A DNA stretch of 24,437 nucleotides from an uncultured Streptococcus sp. GTDB taxonomy: Bacteria > Bacillota > Bacilli > Lactobacillales > Streptococcaceae. Every line of letters starts with the position of its first letter. Within the stretch, counting starts at the first letter, position 1. Below, in pieces: positions 15,087 to 22,612 of this stretch. A program made the position numbers and the translations under genes. A model generated the notes under the pieces. That model saw only the letters and a list, made by a program, of their open reading frames with translations, had not been told where the DNA came from and ran no database searches. Location: positions 1 to 24,437 of the forward strand of contig CAKPXD010000008.1 of assembly GCA_934201655.1 (NCBI GenBank). Direction: 5' to 3'.

Positions 15087-16420
15087 TGACAGATGAACGT
15101 ATTCATATCCTGCGGGATATTCTATTAGAATTGCATAATGGAGCTTCTCCGGAGTCCGTTCAGGAACGATTTGATGCTACTTTTACAGGTGTATCTGCTA
15201 TTGAAATTTCCCTTATGGAGCACGAGTTGATGAACTCTGACTCTGGCGTGACCTTTGAAGATGTCATGGAACTCTGTGATGTGCATGCTAATCTCTTTAA
15301 AAATGCTGTTAAAGGCGTAGAAGTTGAGGATACCGAGCATCCTGGTCACCCTGTGCGTGTCTTTAAGGATGAAAATTTAGCCCTCCGAGCTGCTTTGATT
15401 CGGGTCCGTAGATTGCTCTCGACTTATGAATCTGTGGACGATGAGGAAATGCTGGTTGAGATGCGCAAAGGCTTGGTACGTCAGATGGGGCTTGTTGGTC
15501 AATTTGATATCCACTACCAGCGCAAGGAAGAGCTCTTTTTTCCTATCATGGAACGTTATGGACATGATTCACCTCCCAAAGTTATGTGGGGAGTGGATGA
15601 TCAGATTAGGGAACTCTTTCAAACAGCCTTAGTGGCAACTAAGTCGCTCCCAGAAGTGCCAATTTCCGCTGTAAAGGAAGCTTTTGAAGCGTTTGCGACA
15701 GATTTTGAAAGTATGATTTTTAAGGAAGAATCCATCCTTCTCATGATTCTGCTTGAATCCTTTACCCAGGATGACTGGATTCAGATTGCTGAGGAAAGCG
15801 ATGCCTATGGATATGCTATTATCCGTCCGTCTGAGAAATGGGTTCCTGAACGTCAAAGTTTTGTTGAGGAGAAAAGTGTAGAAGAACCAACTCAGCTAGA
15901 AACTGTAGATGGACAAGTTCAGCAAGTGATCGACACACCAGAAGGTCAGTTTACTATCACCTTTACACCAAAGGAAAAGGAAACGGTGCTAGATCGCAAT
16001 AGCCAGCAGGCTTTTGGCAATGGCTATCTCTCAGTTGAACAGGCGAATCTTATCCTTAATCATTTGCCGATGGAGATTACCTTTGTGAATAAGGATGATA
16101 TCTTCCAGTATTATAACGATAATACGCCAGCGGATGAAATGATTTTCAAGCGAACACCGTCCCAAGTTGGACGAAATGTCGAACTATGCCATCCACCAAA
16201 ATATTTGGAGAAGGTCAAAGCGATTATGCAAGGACTTCGTGAAGGGGTCAAGGACAAGTATGAGATGTGGTTCAAGTCGGAGTCACGGGGCAAGTTTGTC
16301 CATATCACTTATGCAGCGGTACACGATGAAGACGGAGAGTTTCAAGGAGTCTTGGAGTATGTTCAGGATATCCAGCCTTACCGTGAGATTGATACAGACT
16401 ACTATCGAGGAATAGAATAA
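15086..16420 (+). CDS. DUF438 protein with hemerythrin-like and PAS domains
   Basis: A 444-residue cytoplasmic protein. An N-terminal DUF438 region (about 1-70) is followed by a hemerythrin (HHE)-like four-helix region (about 84-245) and a C-terminal PAS-like domain (about 315-435, including LNHLPMEITFVNKDDIFQYYND). Related proteins may sense O2, NO or iron. Candidate metal ligands are His88, His143, Glu148 and Glu214/215. In the related sequences I recall, two further histidines occupy the places of Arg91 (in HPVRVFKDEN) and Asp171 (in MWGVDDQIR), so the iron site may be altered or lost. It is translationally coupled to the DUF1858 gene and followed by a DUF1912 gene. No signal peptide. Confidence 0.85.
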   Translation: MTDERIHILRDILLELHNGASPESVQERFDATFTGVSAIEISLMEHELMNSDSGVTFEDVMELCDVHANLFKNAVKGVEVEDTEHPGHPVRVFKDENLALRAALIRVRRLLSTYESVDDEEMLVEMRKGLVRQMGLVGQFDIHYQRKEELFFPIMERYGHDSPPKVMWGVDDQIRELFQTALVATKSLPEVPISAVKEAFEAFATDFESMIFKEESILLMILLESFTQDDWIQIAEESDAYGYAIIRPSEKWVPERQSFVEEKSVEEPTQLETVDGQVQQVIDTPEGQFTITFTPKEKETVLDRNSQQAFGNGYLSVEQANLILNHLPMEITFVNKDDIFQYYNDNTPADEMIFKRTPSQVGRNVELCHPPKYLEKVKAIMQGLREGVKDKYEMWFKSESRGKFVHITYAAVHDEDGEFQGVLEYVQDIQPYREIDTDYYRGIE

Positions 16421-16429
16421 GGAGAGACA

Positions 16430-16684
16430 ATGAGTTACGAGCAAGAATTTATGAAGGAATTTGAAGCCTGGGTTAATACCCAAATCATGATTAACGATAT
16501 GGCACACAAGGAAAGTCAAAAGGTCTATGAAGAAGATCAAGATGAGCGTGCTAAAGATGCCATGATTCGCTACGAGAGTCGCTTGGACGCCTACCAGTTC
16601 TTGCTAGGTAAATTTGAAAACTTCAAGGCAGGCAAAGGTTTCCATGATTTACCAGAAGGTTTGTTTGGTGAGAGAAATTATTAA
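16430..16684 (+). CDS. DUF1912 family small protein
   Basis: An 84-residue acidic, probably helical cytoplasmic protein (MSYEQEFMKEFEAWVNTQIM at the start, ending DLPEGLFGERNY). It matches the DUF1912 family of streptococci as I remember it; the function is unknown. GGAGAG precedes the ATG, and the gene begins 9 nt after the DUF438 stop, so it is the third gene of that operon. The hairpin-rich repeat at 16703 probably provides its terminator. Confidence 0.8.
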   Translation: MSYEQEFMKEFEAWVNTQIMINDMAHKESQKVYEEDQDERAKDAMIRYESRLDAYQFLLGKFENFKAGKGFHDLPEGLFGERNY

Positions 16685-16702
16685 TGTTTAGAAATTAGAA
16701 AG

Positions 16703-16880
16703 GAGGCTGGGACAAAAGTCCTAGCCTCTCAATTGTCTTTGGATTGTCGAGCAAGACGCAGTGGTTGAGTGGACTCTACTACGCTGATTTCATCAGCTTT
16801 TACAGCCCTACTCAACTGTGCGGAGGTGGGACGACGAAATCGAATTCTAACGAATTACCGATTTCTGTCCCACTCTCTTT
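16703..16880. repeat. Multi-hairpin streptococcal intergenic repeat
   Basis: It opens with GAGGCTGGGAC (16703-16713) paired to GTCCTAGCCTC (16718-16728) across AAAA. The middle has GTTGAGT (16764-16770) with ACTCAAC (16810-16816), enclosing GCTGA (16783) with TCAGC (16793). The end is a long hairpin: GTGGGAC (16826) plus GAAATCG (16836) with CGATTTC (16859) plus GTCCCAC (16867), then CTCTTTTTC. I recall highly similar sequences scattered between genes in mitis-group genomes. It can terminate transcription from both sides and is a plausible recombination site. Confidence 0.75.
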
Positions 16881-16884
16881 TTCA

Positions 16885-16913
16885 TTGTTCCTTGAGCCTT
16901 TTTGTGTTACAAT
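16885..16913 (+). promoter_or_regulatory. Promoter of the DUF4651-thioredoxin operon
   Basis: TTGTTC (16885-16890), 17-nt spacer, TACAAT (16908-16913), with TG at 16905-16906 (extended -10). The predicted start falls on or beside the ATG at 16920, suggesting a leaderless transcript. Confidence 0.6.
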
Positions 16914-16919
16914 GTTAGC

Positions 16920-17210
16920 ATGAAAACGAAAAATATTATTAAAACAGGTTTAGTTGTGGCAGGGCTTGGAGCACTTGCCTTTGGTGCTAAGAAAGTAGCT
17001 GATGATCACAAACTCATGAAGACACAGGAAGAGTTAACTGCTATTGTGCGTGACTATTTCTCAGAAATGGGTGAGATTGGGACTCTCTATGTCCAAGTAT
17101 ACGAAAGTAGCCTAGAACGTCTTGTTGGTGGTGTCATTTTTGAAGATGGTCGTCACTATACCTTTGTCTATGAAGATGAAGATCTTATCTACGAGGAGGA
17201 AGTCTTATGA
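16920..17210 (+). CDS. DUF4651 family small membrane-anchored protein
   Basis: A 96-residue protein with an N-terminal hydrophobic segment (about 7-24, IIKTGLVVAGLGALAFGA). A short charged linker and a compact alpha/beta domain rich in aromatic and acidic residues follow, ending YEDEDLIYEEEVL. I assign it to DUF4651 from memory of streptococcal homologues; the function is unknown. The ATG at 16920 is preferred over an in-frame ATG at 16902, because the latter overlaps the promoter. No Shine-Dalgarno precedes it. The last four bases overlap the thioredoxin-like gene (ATGA), so the two proteins may act together. Confidence 0.8.
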   Translation: MKTKNIIKTGLVVAGLGALAFGAKKVADDHKLMKTQEELTAIVRDYFSEMGEIGTLYVQVYESSLERLVGGVIFEDGRHYTFVYEDEDLIYEEEVL

Positions 17211-17524
17211 TTTCTCCTAAAAATATAGAAGAATTAGCAAATCTAGTAGAGCAGGATGGCAAGAAGGTCTTCCTTTTTGTTGCGGATTGGTGTGGCGATT
17301 GCCGTTATATCTATCCTGCCTTGCCAGAGATTGAAGTGGCAAATCCAGAGTTCACTTTTATACGGGTAGACCGTGATGAGTACATGGAGCTTGCTAAACT
17401 TTGGGATGTTTACGGAATTCCTAGTCTTGTTGTTTTAGACAAGGACAAGGAGATTGGACGTTTTGTCAATCGTGACCGAAAAACCAAGGGGCAAATCAAT
17501 GACTTTTTAGCAAGTTTGAAATAG
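17207..17524 (+). CDS. Thioredoxin family protein
   Basis: A 105-residue single-domain thioredoxin-fold protein. The redox motif is ADWCGDC with Cys29 and Cys32, and the cis-proline loop is visible as YGIPSLVVLD. The WCGDC variant, instead of WCGPC, indicates a specialised reductase or bacilliredoxin-like role rather than the main thioredoxin. No signal sequence is seen, so it is probably cytoplasmic. It is coupled to the DUF4651 gene by an ATGA overlap and followed 9 nt later by the ytpR-like gene. The partner is unknown. Confidence 0.93.
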   Translation: MISPKNIEELANLVEQDGKKVFLFVADWCGDCRYIYPALPEIEVANPEFTFIRVDRDEYMELAKLWDVYGIPSLVVLDKDKEIGRFVNRDRKTKGQINDFLASLK

Positions 17525-17533
17525 GAGAAAAGA

Positions 17534-18160
17534 ATGATTTTTACATATAATAAAGAACATGTCGGCGATGTCCTTATGGTCATCGTGAAAAACAGTGGAG
17601 ATGCCAAGCTAGATGTTGAGCGTAAAGGTAATGTAGCGCGTGTTTTCCTAAAGGAAACTGGTGAAACTGTCGCATGGAACATTTTTGAAGTTTCTAGCAT
17701 GTTTGAAATCGCTGAGCGCGGGCAAGTCTTTTTAACTGACGACCAAGTAGCTCGTTTGAACCAAGAATTGCAAGAAGAAGGATTTGCTGAAGAAATCATC
17801 AACGACAAGGAACCCAAATTTGTGGTTGGAGAGATTGTAGAAATGGTTGCGCATCCAGATAGTGACCACCTCAATATCTGCCAAGTTGCTGTTGGAAATG
17901 ACAAAACAGTACAAATCGTTGCTGGTGCTCCCAATGCACGTGTTGGTTTGAAAACCATTGTTGCTCTTCCTGGAGCCATGATGCCAAAAGGCAATCTCAT
18001 TTTCCCAGGGGAACTTCGTGGGGAAGAGAGTTTTGGGATGATGTGTAGTCCTCGTGAACTTGCCTTGCCAAATGCTCCCCAAAAACGTGGTGTCATTGAA
18101 TTATCAGACGATCAGGTAGTTGGAACACCCTTTGACCCAGCTACACACTGGACTGCTTAA
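17534..18160 (+). CDS. YtpR family tRNA-binding protein
   Basis: A 208-residue cytoplasmic protein of the YtpR family. The N-terminal ~90 residues form a DUF4479-like domain. The C-terminal part (about 95-205) is an EMAP/PheT-type tRNA-binding OB fold: VGEIVEMVAHPDSDHLNICQVAVG, IVAGAPNARVGLKTIVALPG and SFGMMCSPRELAL are the standard blocks. It is the free-standing counterpart of the PheT N-terminal domain; its cellular role is not settled. AGGAGAAAAG precedes the ATG. A small ATCACT/AGTGAT hairpin (18160-18174) follows the stop. Confidence 0.93.
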   Translation: MIFTYNKEHVGDVLMVIVKNSGDAKLDVERKGNVARVFLKETGETVAWNIFEVSSMFEIAERGQVFLTDDQVARLNQELQEEGFAEEIINDKEPKFVVGEIVEMVAHPDSDHLNICQVAVGNDKTVQIVAGAPNARVGLKTIVALPGAMMPKGNLIFPGELRGEESFGMMCSPRELALPNAPQKRGVIELSDDQVVGTPFDPATHWTA

Positions 18161-18201
18161 TCACTAAAAGTGATTTATAATCTTTGCTTGAGGGAAATAA
18201 G

Positions 18202-18963
18202 ATGGCAAAAAATGTAGTCATTACAGGTGCAACATCAGGTATTGGTGAAGCCATTGCGCGTGCTTATCTAAAAGAAGGTGAGAATATCGTTCTTACAGGG
18301 CGTCGAACAGAAAGACTCGAATCTCTTAAAACTGAGTTTGTAGAAGCATTTCCAAATCAAAAAGTCTGGACCTTTCCGTTAGATGTTACAGATATGAGCA
18401 TGGTAAAGACTGTTTGTTCAGAAATTTTAGAAACTGTAGGTCAGGTTGATATCTTGGTCAATAATGCTGGGCTGGCTCTCGGTTTAGCACCCTATCAGGA
18501 CTATGAAGAGTTGGATATGCTGACCATGCTGGATACCAATGTCAAGGGCTTGATGGCTGTTACTCGTTGTCTCTTGCCTTCTATGGTGACTGCAAATCAA
18601 GGCCATATCATTAATATGGGTTCTACTGCAGGGATTTACGCCTATGCTGGTGCAGCAGTTTATTCAGCAACCAAGGCTGCAGTTAAAACTTTTTCAGACG
18701 GGCTTCGGATTGACACCATTGCGACAGATATCAAGGTGACCACTATTCAGCCAGGAATTGTAGAAACTGATTTTTCAAAAGTCCGTTTCCATGGAGATGA
18801 GGCACGGGCGGCGACGGTCTATCAGGGACTCGAAGCTTTGCAGGCGCAAGACATCGCTGATACTGTCGTTTATGTGACCAGTCAACCACGACGAGTACAA
18901 ATCACAGATATGACCATCATGGCCAATCAACAAGCAACTGGATTTATGATTCATAGAGATTAA
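18202..18963 (+). CDS. Short-chain dehydrogenase/reductase
   Basis: A 253-residue NAD(P)-dependent oxidoreductase of the classical SDR family, YdfG-like (3-hydroxy acid dehydrogenase type). It has TGATSGIG (8-15), NNAG (87-90), the catalytic Tyr154 and Lys158 in YSATK, and Ser within NMGSTAG upstream. GRRTER after the second beta strand suggests NADP preference. The ATG at 18202 is chosen over an upstream TTG because GAGGGA (18190-18195) precedes it. A TATAAT at 18176-18181 could give it its own promoter. Substrate cannot be told from sequence. Gene order with ssbB matches the pneumococcal arrangement as I recall it. Confidence 0.94.
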   Translation: MAKNVVITGATSGIGEAIARAYLKEGENIVLTGRRTERLESLKTEFVEAFPNQKVWTFPLDVTDMSMVKTVCSEILETVGQVDILVNNAGLALGLAPYQDYEELDMLTMLDTNVKGLMAVTRCLLPSMVTANQGHIINMGSTAGIYAYAGAAVYSATKAAVKTFSDGLRIDTIATDIKVTTIQPGIVETDFSKVRFHGDEARAATVYQGLEALQAQDIADTVVYVTSQPRRVQITDMTIMANQQATGFMIHRD

Positions 18964-18971
18964 TATTATTT

Positions 18972-19002
18972 AAAAAAGTTACAAATCTTGTAACTTTTTT
19001 TC
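18972..19002. terminator. Terminator between the SDR gene and ssbB
   Basis: GTTACAA (18978-18984) pairs with TTGTAAC (18988-18994) around ATC, extended by A6/T tracts on either side. The T-tract runs into the T-rich region preceding the cin-box. Confidence 0.88.
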
Positions 19003-19008
19003 TTTTCC

Positions 19009-19016
19009 TTCGAATA
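19009..19016 (+). promoter_or_regulatory. ComX-dependent cin-box (com-box) of ssbB
   Basis: TTCGAATA (19009-19016) matches the late-competence consensus TACGAATA at 7 of 8 positions. It is preceded by the T-rich stretch (18995-19008) typical of sigma-X promoters. It lies 20 nt upstream of the ssbB ATG, with TAGGAGG in between. Confidence 0.8.
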
Positions 19017-19036
19017 GATAAGTAGGAGGATGAAAA

Positions 19037-19432
19037 ATGTATAATAAAGTTATCATGATTGGACGTTTAACGTCTACACCAGAATTGCACAAAACCAACA
19101 ATGACAAGTCAGTGGCTCGTGCGACTATTGCTATTAACCGTCGTTTCAAGGACCAGAATGGGGAACGTGAAGCTGACTTCATCAATATTGTTATTTGGGG
19201 AAAACTTGCTGAAACCTTGGCTAGCTACGCGACTAAAGGCAGTCTCATTTCTGTCGATGGGGAGCTTCGTACCCGTAAGTTCGAGAAAAATGGTCAAACC
19301 AACTATGTGACCGAAGTTCTCGCTACAGGCTTCCAACTTTTAGAAAGTCGTGCCCAACGTGCTATGCGTGAAAATAATGCAGGCCAAGACTTAGCAGATC
19401 TAGTTTTGGAAGAGGAGGAACTTCCTTTCTAG
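19037..19432 (+). CDS. ssbB: Competence-induced single-stranded DNA-binding protein SsbB
   Basis: A 131-residue SSB with an OB-fold (about 1-105, starting MYNKVIMIGRLTSTPELHKT) and a short acidic tail ending EEEELPF, the interaction motif for partner proteins. The short form lacking the long Gly/Gln linker, plus the cin-box upstream, identifies SsbB rather than the essential SsbA. In pneumococcus SsbB coats and stores internalised single strands during transformation. TAGGAGG gives a strong ribosome site. In pneumococcus groES-groEL lies next to ssbB as I recall; here a terminator and an unrelated sugar-sensing operon follow. This supports a transformable organism. Confidence 0.96.
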   Translation: MYNKVIMIGRLTSTPELHKTNNDKSVARATIAINRRFKDQNGEREADFINIVIWGKLAETLASYATKGSLISVDGELRTRKFEKNGQTNYVTEVLATGFQLLESRAQRAMRENNAGQDLADLVLEEEELPF

Positions 19433-19444
19433 AATCAATTATAG

Positions 19445-19477
19445 AAAAAAGCTGGTTCGTTTATAGACTGGCTTTTT
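19445..19477. terminator. Terminator after ssbB
   Basis: GCTGGT (19451-19456) pairs with ACTGGC (19467-19472), with two G-T wobbles, extended by A6 before and T5 after. Works in either direction. The rest of the gap to 19622 is AT-rich, and I could not pick a convincing promoter; TAGAAT at 19576-19581 is a possible -10. Confidence 0.8.
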
Positions 19478-19622
19478 CTATTGTTTCTAGTTTTATTGTT
19501 CGGAAATTACTTCTTAAAATAGGTCAAATAAATGTCCTTGTACAATAAAATCAAGCATTTTTTTTGAAAAAGTAGTAGAATAAAGTAATATATATTCAAA
19601 ATTTTCAGAAAAGGAATGAAAT

Positions 19623-20606
19623 TTGAAGGAAAATAAAGAGAAAAAAGAATTGTTGAAATGGATGATAAAGCGTATATTACTGCTGATTCCAGTTGTCTGT
19701 ATTCTCTTTTGGATTTTTGGCCGTTGTCAAACAAGTGGCATCAAGGATCAGACTAAAATTGGTGTAACCTATATGACCATGAACAATGAGTTCTATAAAA
19801 GTATTCATTCGGAAATTAGTCGAATTTCCGATGAAAGAGGAGCTCTTGTTTGCGTCCGAGATCCAGAATTGGATGAAGAAAGGCAGAGCAAGCAGATTGA
19901 TGATTTTTGTGCTCAAAAAGTTGATGTGATTGTGATCAATCCGGTCAAGGGGGATAGCCAGTCCATTTTAACTGCTCTTGAAAAAGCTAGAAAACAAGGA
20001 ATTAAAATCATTGCAGTCGATACCCAACTGAAAAATTTTAAGCCCGATGCAAGTATTGTATCTGATAACTACCAAGCGGGAGTAATGATTGCTAAAGAGC
20101 TCATGAAACGTTCTTCTAGCGCTCGAGTCCTCCTTTTGGAGCATAAAGGGACTGTCTCAGCAGATACGCGGATTCAGGGGTTTAAAGACACTATAGAGGG
20201 GCACAGTTCTTATCAGATTGTATCGGAACTAGAAACCAAGGGGCAAACGGAGATCGCCATGCCGGCTGTCCAGAATTTTTTACAATCAGGGGTTGAAATT
20301 GATACCTTGGTTGCCTTAAATGACCGCTCGGCTATAGGAGCTTTAGCTGCAATTAAGGAGCAAGGAAATAGCCAGTCCATTGCAATTTATGGAATCGATG
20401 GCTCACCAGATATGAAATCCTTGTTGCACTCGACGGATGATGTAGTGGGAACCGTTGCTCAATCTCCCTTGAAGATGGGAGACCGTGTTATGGAAGTTAT
20501 CCAAGATATTTCTGAAGGGAAGAGCTATACCAAAGAGGTGATCATTCCAGTTGAAATGATGACAAAGGAAAACATTGATCAGTTTGATGTGAATGGGTGG
20601 CAGTAA
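19623..20606 (+). CDS. Membrane-anchored periplasmic-binding-protein-like sensor (Peripla_BP_4)
   Basis: A 327-residue protein. A charged N-terminus (MKENKEKKELLKW) and a membrane segment (about 14-33) are followed by an extracellular ribose/LacI-type binding fold. The domain shows IGVTYMTMNNEFYKSIHSEI, DVIVINPVKGDS, the hinge-side IIAVDTQL, YGIDGSPDM near the end, and a final beta strand. A Cys near residue 35 lacks a proper lipobox, so it is probably an uncleaved anchor. The start is TTG at 19623 with AAGGAA 6 nt upstream; an out-of-frame ATG at 19617 ends after six codons. Its stop overlaps the kinase ATG (TAATG). With no ABC partners, it likely presents a sugar ligand state to the kinase. 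Confidence 0.85.
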   Translation: MKENKEKKELLKWMIKRILLLIPVVCILFWIFGRCQTSGIKDQTKIGVTYMTMNNEFYKSIHSEISRISDERGALVCVRDPELDEERQSKQIDDFCAQKVDVIVINPVKGDSQSILTALEKARKQGIKIIAVDTQLKNFKPDASIVSDNYQAGVMIAKELMKRSSSARVLLLEHKGTVSADTRIQGFKDTIEGHSSYQIVSELETKGQTEIAMPAVQNFLQSGVEIDTLVALNDRSAIGALAAIKEQGNSQSIAIYGIDGSPDMKSLLHSTDDVVGTVAQSPLKMGDRVMEVIQDISEGKSYTKEVIIPVEMMTKENIDQFDVNGWQ

Positions 20607-21922
20607 TGAGAAAGTTTAGAGGTGTTCGATACAGTTTGGCCATTCTTATGGTCGTGAATTTTATTGCTGTTATGCTCAACAGCATCATCTATCTTCAAGC
20701 AACCAACTATATCATTGCTCAACGCCAAGCCTCTCTATTATTGGAGCGCCTAGAGCGTATTCCTTTTGCTCCATCTACGACTTTTTGGTTGTCAGCAATC
20801 TTATTTGCTGGGATTGCCTTAATCTCAATGAGTCGTTATAGACCTCAAACAAGTCGATGGTCCATTTTTGATAAGAGGAATCTTCTAGAGATTCTCCTGA
20901 TGTTACTGTTGATGTGGGTTCAGAACATAGCTTATAACGGGCTCATTCTCTTGGTTTTTGCAGATATCTTCTATGGCTCCAAAGAGTTGAATACCAAGAG
21001 AGATCGGAAGTATTGGTTTGCCTTTATCCTAGTGAGCTTCTTGATGCTCCTTGTAACCAATTCAGACGTCTTTTCGCTTTTCTTCCCAATTCCTTCTCTT
21101 GATACCTATATTCATTTTTATCCTGAATCTATCCGTATTTTGGCCTTTTTCTTAAAGAATTCCCTCTATGCCTTGAATATGGTACTCTTCATTATTTCAC
21201 TTTTATTTTATATCATGAATGTCCTTGCGGAAAACCATGAAGTTGAACAAGAGCTGGCCATGGTGTCCAAGGTTAATACCGAGTTGAACAACTATATGGC
21301 CTTGTCTGAGAAGATTGCAGAGGATCGGGAGCGCAAGCGGATTGCTCGGGAGATTCACGATACCTTGGGACACGCGTTAACAGGGATTTCAGCAGGTTTA
21401 GATGCTGTCGGGGTCTTGATTGATATCAATCCAAGTCGTGCCAAAGAGCAGGTAAAAAACGTATCAGAAGTCGTCCGTGAAGGAATCCAGGATGTGAGAG
21501 GCTCTCTCAATCGCCTTCGTCCAGGAGCCCTTGAGGAGCGAACTCTCAAAGATGCTTTAGAAAAGACAATCCGCGAGTACCAAATTCTTTCAAACTTGCA
21601 AGTTGATCTCAACTATGAATGGATCGATGTCGATATGGACGTCATGATTGAAGATACAATCTTTCGTGTGATACAAGAGTCTATGACTAATGCGGTTCGC
21701 CACGGTCATGCCAGCCACATGGACCTCCATTTTTTTGAGGACGAAGAAGATTACATGATTGAGTTGCAGGATAATGGAGTTGGGTTTGAAACCTTGACCT
21801 ATGGCTACGGACTCAAACAGATGATGGAGCGTATTTCAATTCTAGGAGGCCAGCTTCAATTTGAAAGTCGCGATGGATTTTTCACACGTGTTAGTTTACC
21901 AAAATATAAAGAAGGGAGATAA
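20606..21922 (+). CDS. Sensor histidine kinase, HisKA_3/NarL-type, multi-pass
   Basis: 438 residues. About five or six membrane segments fill the first 206 residues (near 9-31, 59-77, 92-118, 137-152, 178-206). A short coiled coil then leads to a HisKA_3 dimerisation domain with the phospho-acceptor His251 in REIHDTLGHALTG. The ATPase domain has Asn362 (QESMTNAVRHG), DNGVG (389-393) and GYGLKQM (400-406). There is almost no extracellular domain, which suggests that the ligand is read by a separate protein, probably the anchored binding protein encoded just before it. The ATG at 20606 overlaps the previous stop; a GTG at 20597 is possible but less likely. It pairs with the response regulator that begins 4 nt after its stop. 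Confidence 0.93.
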   Translation: MRKFRGVRYSLAILMVVNFIAVMLNSIIYLQATNYIIAQRQASLLLERLERIPFAPSTTFWLSAILFAGIALISMSRYRPQTSRWSIFDKRNLLEILLMLLLMWVQNIAYNGLILLVFADIFYGSKELNTKRDRKYWFAFILVSFLMLLVTNSDVFSLFFPIPSLDTYIHFYPESIRILAFFLKNSLYALNMVLFIISLLFYIMNVLAENHEVEQELAMVSKVNTELNNYMALSEKIAEDRERKRIAREIHDTLGHALTGISAGLDAVGVLIDINPSRAKEQVKNVSEVVREGIQDVRGSLNRLRPGALEERTLKDALEKTIREYQILSNLQVDLNYEWIDVDMDVMIEDTIFRVIQESMTNAVRHGHASHMDLHFFEDEEDYMIELQDNGVGFETLTYGYGLKQMMERISILGGQLQFESRDGFFTRVSLPKYKEGR

Positions 21923-21925
21923 TAG

Positions 21926-22612
21926 ATGATGATAAAAGTAATGGTGGCGGATGACCAGTCCTTGATTCGAGAATCTCTGAAAATTATTTTGTCGGCCTAC
22001 TCAGATATTGAAGTGGTAGCCACAGTGGAAGATGGGAATCATGTCTTGTCTAGCATTCCACACTCGCATCCGGATTTAATCTTAATGGATATTCGGATGC
22101 CAGGCATGGATGGGGTTTTGGCTACAAAAGAAGTAAAAGAGCACTATCCGGATATCAAAATTATTATTTTAACAACCTTTGACGATGATGAATTTATCTA
22201 TAGTGCGCTCAAGTATGGTGCTTCAGGGTATCTCTTAAAAGGAGCCTCGACAGAGGAGCTTTATGAAGCTATTAAGGTGGTGCATCAGGGAGGAGCAATG
22301 ATCAACCCTGATATCGCAAGCAAGGTCTTTCAAATTTTCTCGCAAATGGCCAAATCAAATTTCTCTATTGCTGTGGATGAGGATAACGTTAAGGATTTGA
22401 GCACGACGGAATGGCGCATTATCCAAGAGATTGGCTATGGTGAGTCAAATAAAGAGATTGCGGCTAAACTCTTCTTATCAGAAGGAACTGTTCGTAATTA
22501 CTTATCAACGATTTTGTCGAAATTAAACCTAAGAGATCGAACGCAATTAGCGATTTGGTCAGTCCAAACAGGAGTGACCCGACGTGATTTTTCAAAAGGA
22601 AATACGGAATGA
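21926..22612 (+). CDS. NarL/LuxR-family response regulator
   Basis: 228 residues. The receiver domain (1-120) has acidic residues Asp9/Asp10, phospho-acceptor Asp55 (LMDIRMPG), Thr83/84 and Lys105. The C-terminal LuxR-type helix-turn-helix (about 163-225) reads LSTTEWRIIQEIGYGESNKEIA with the recognition helix in LSEGTVRNYLSTIL. It is a DNA-binding output for the preceding kinase. The ATG at 21926 (or 21929) follows AAGGGAG. The stop overlaps the sugar-binding-protein start by four bases. A cluster of TGTCA/TGACA pentamers at 23919-23989 is a candidate target, by inference only. Confidence 0.95.
   Translation: MMIKVMVADDQSLIRESLKIILSAYSDIEVVATVEDGNHVLSSIPHSHPDLILMDIRMPGMDGVLATKEVKEHYPDIKIIILTTFDDDEFIYSALKYGASGYLLKGASTEELYEAIKVVHQGGAMINPDIASKVFQIFSQMAKSNFSIAVDEDNVKDLSTTEWRIIQEIGYGESNKEIAAKLFLSEGTVRNYLSTILSKLNLRDRTQLAIWSVQTGVTRRDFSKGNTE

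Noticed and set aside
16685..16919. Possible small CDS or ncRNA gene in the repeat-rich gap
   Set aside because: The sequence is accounted for by paired hairpin arms and a promoter; no frame with a ribosome site is seen. Treated as a repeat.
17410..18096. Long open frame (228 codons) on the minus strand opposite the thioredoxin-like and YtpR genes
   Set aside because: It runs antisense to two genes with clear family motifs, has no ribosome site, and its translation is low in recognisable structure. It is a codon-bias shadow.
19541..19546. TACAAT as -10 of the sensing operon
   Set aside because: No -35 at a usable distance and no TG extension in the right register; left unassigned.
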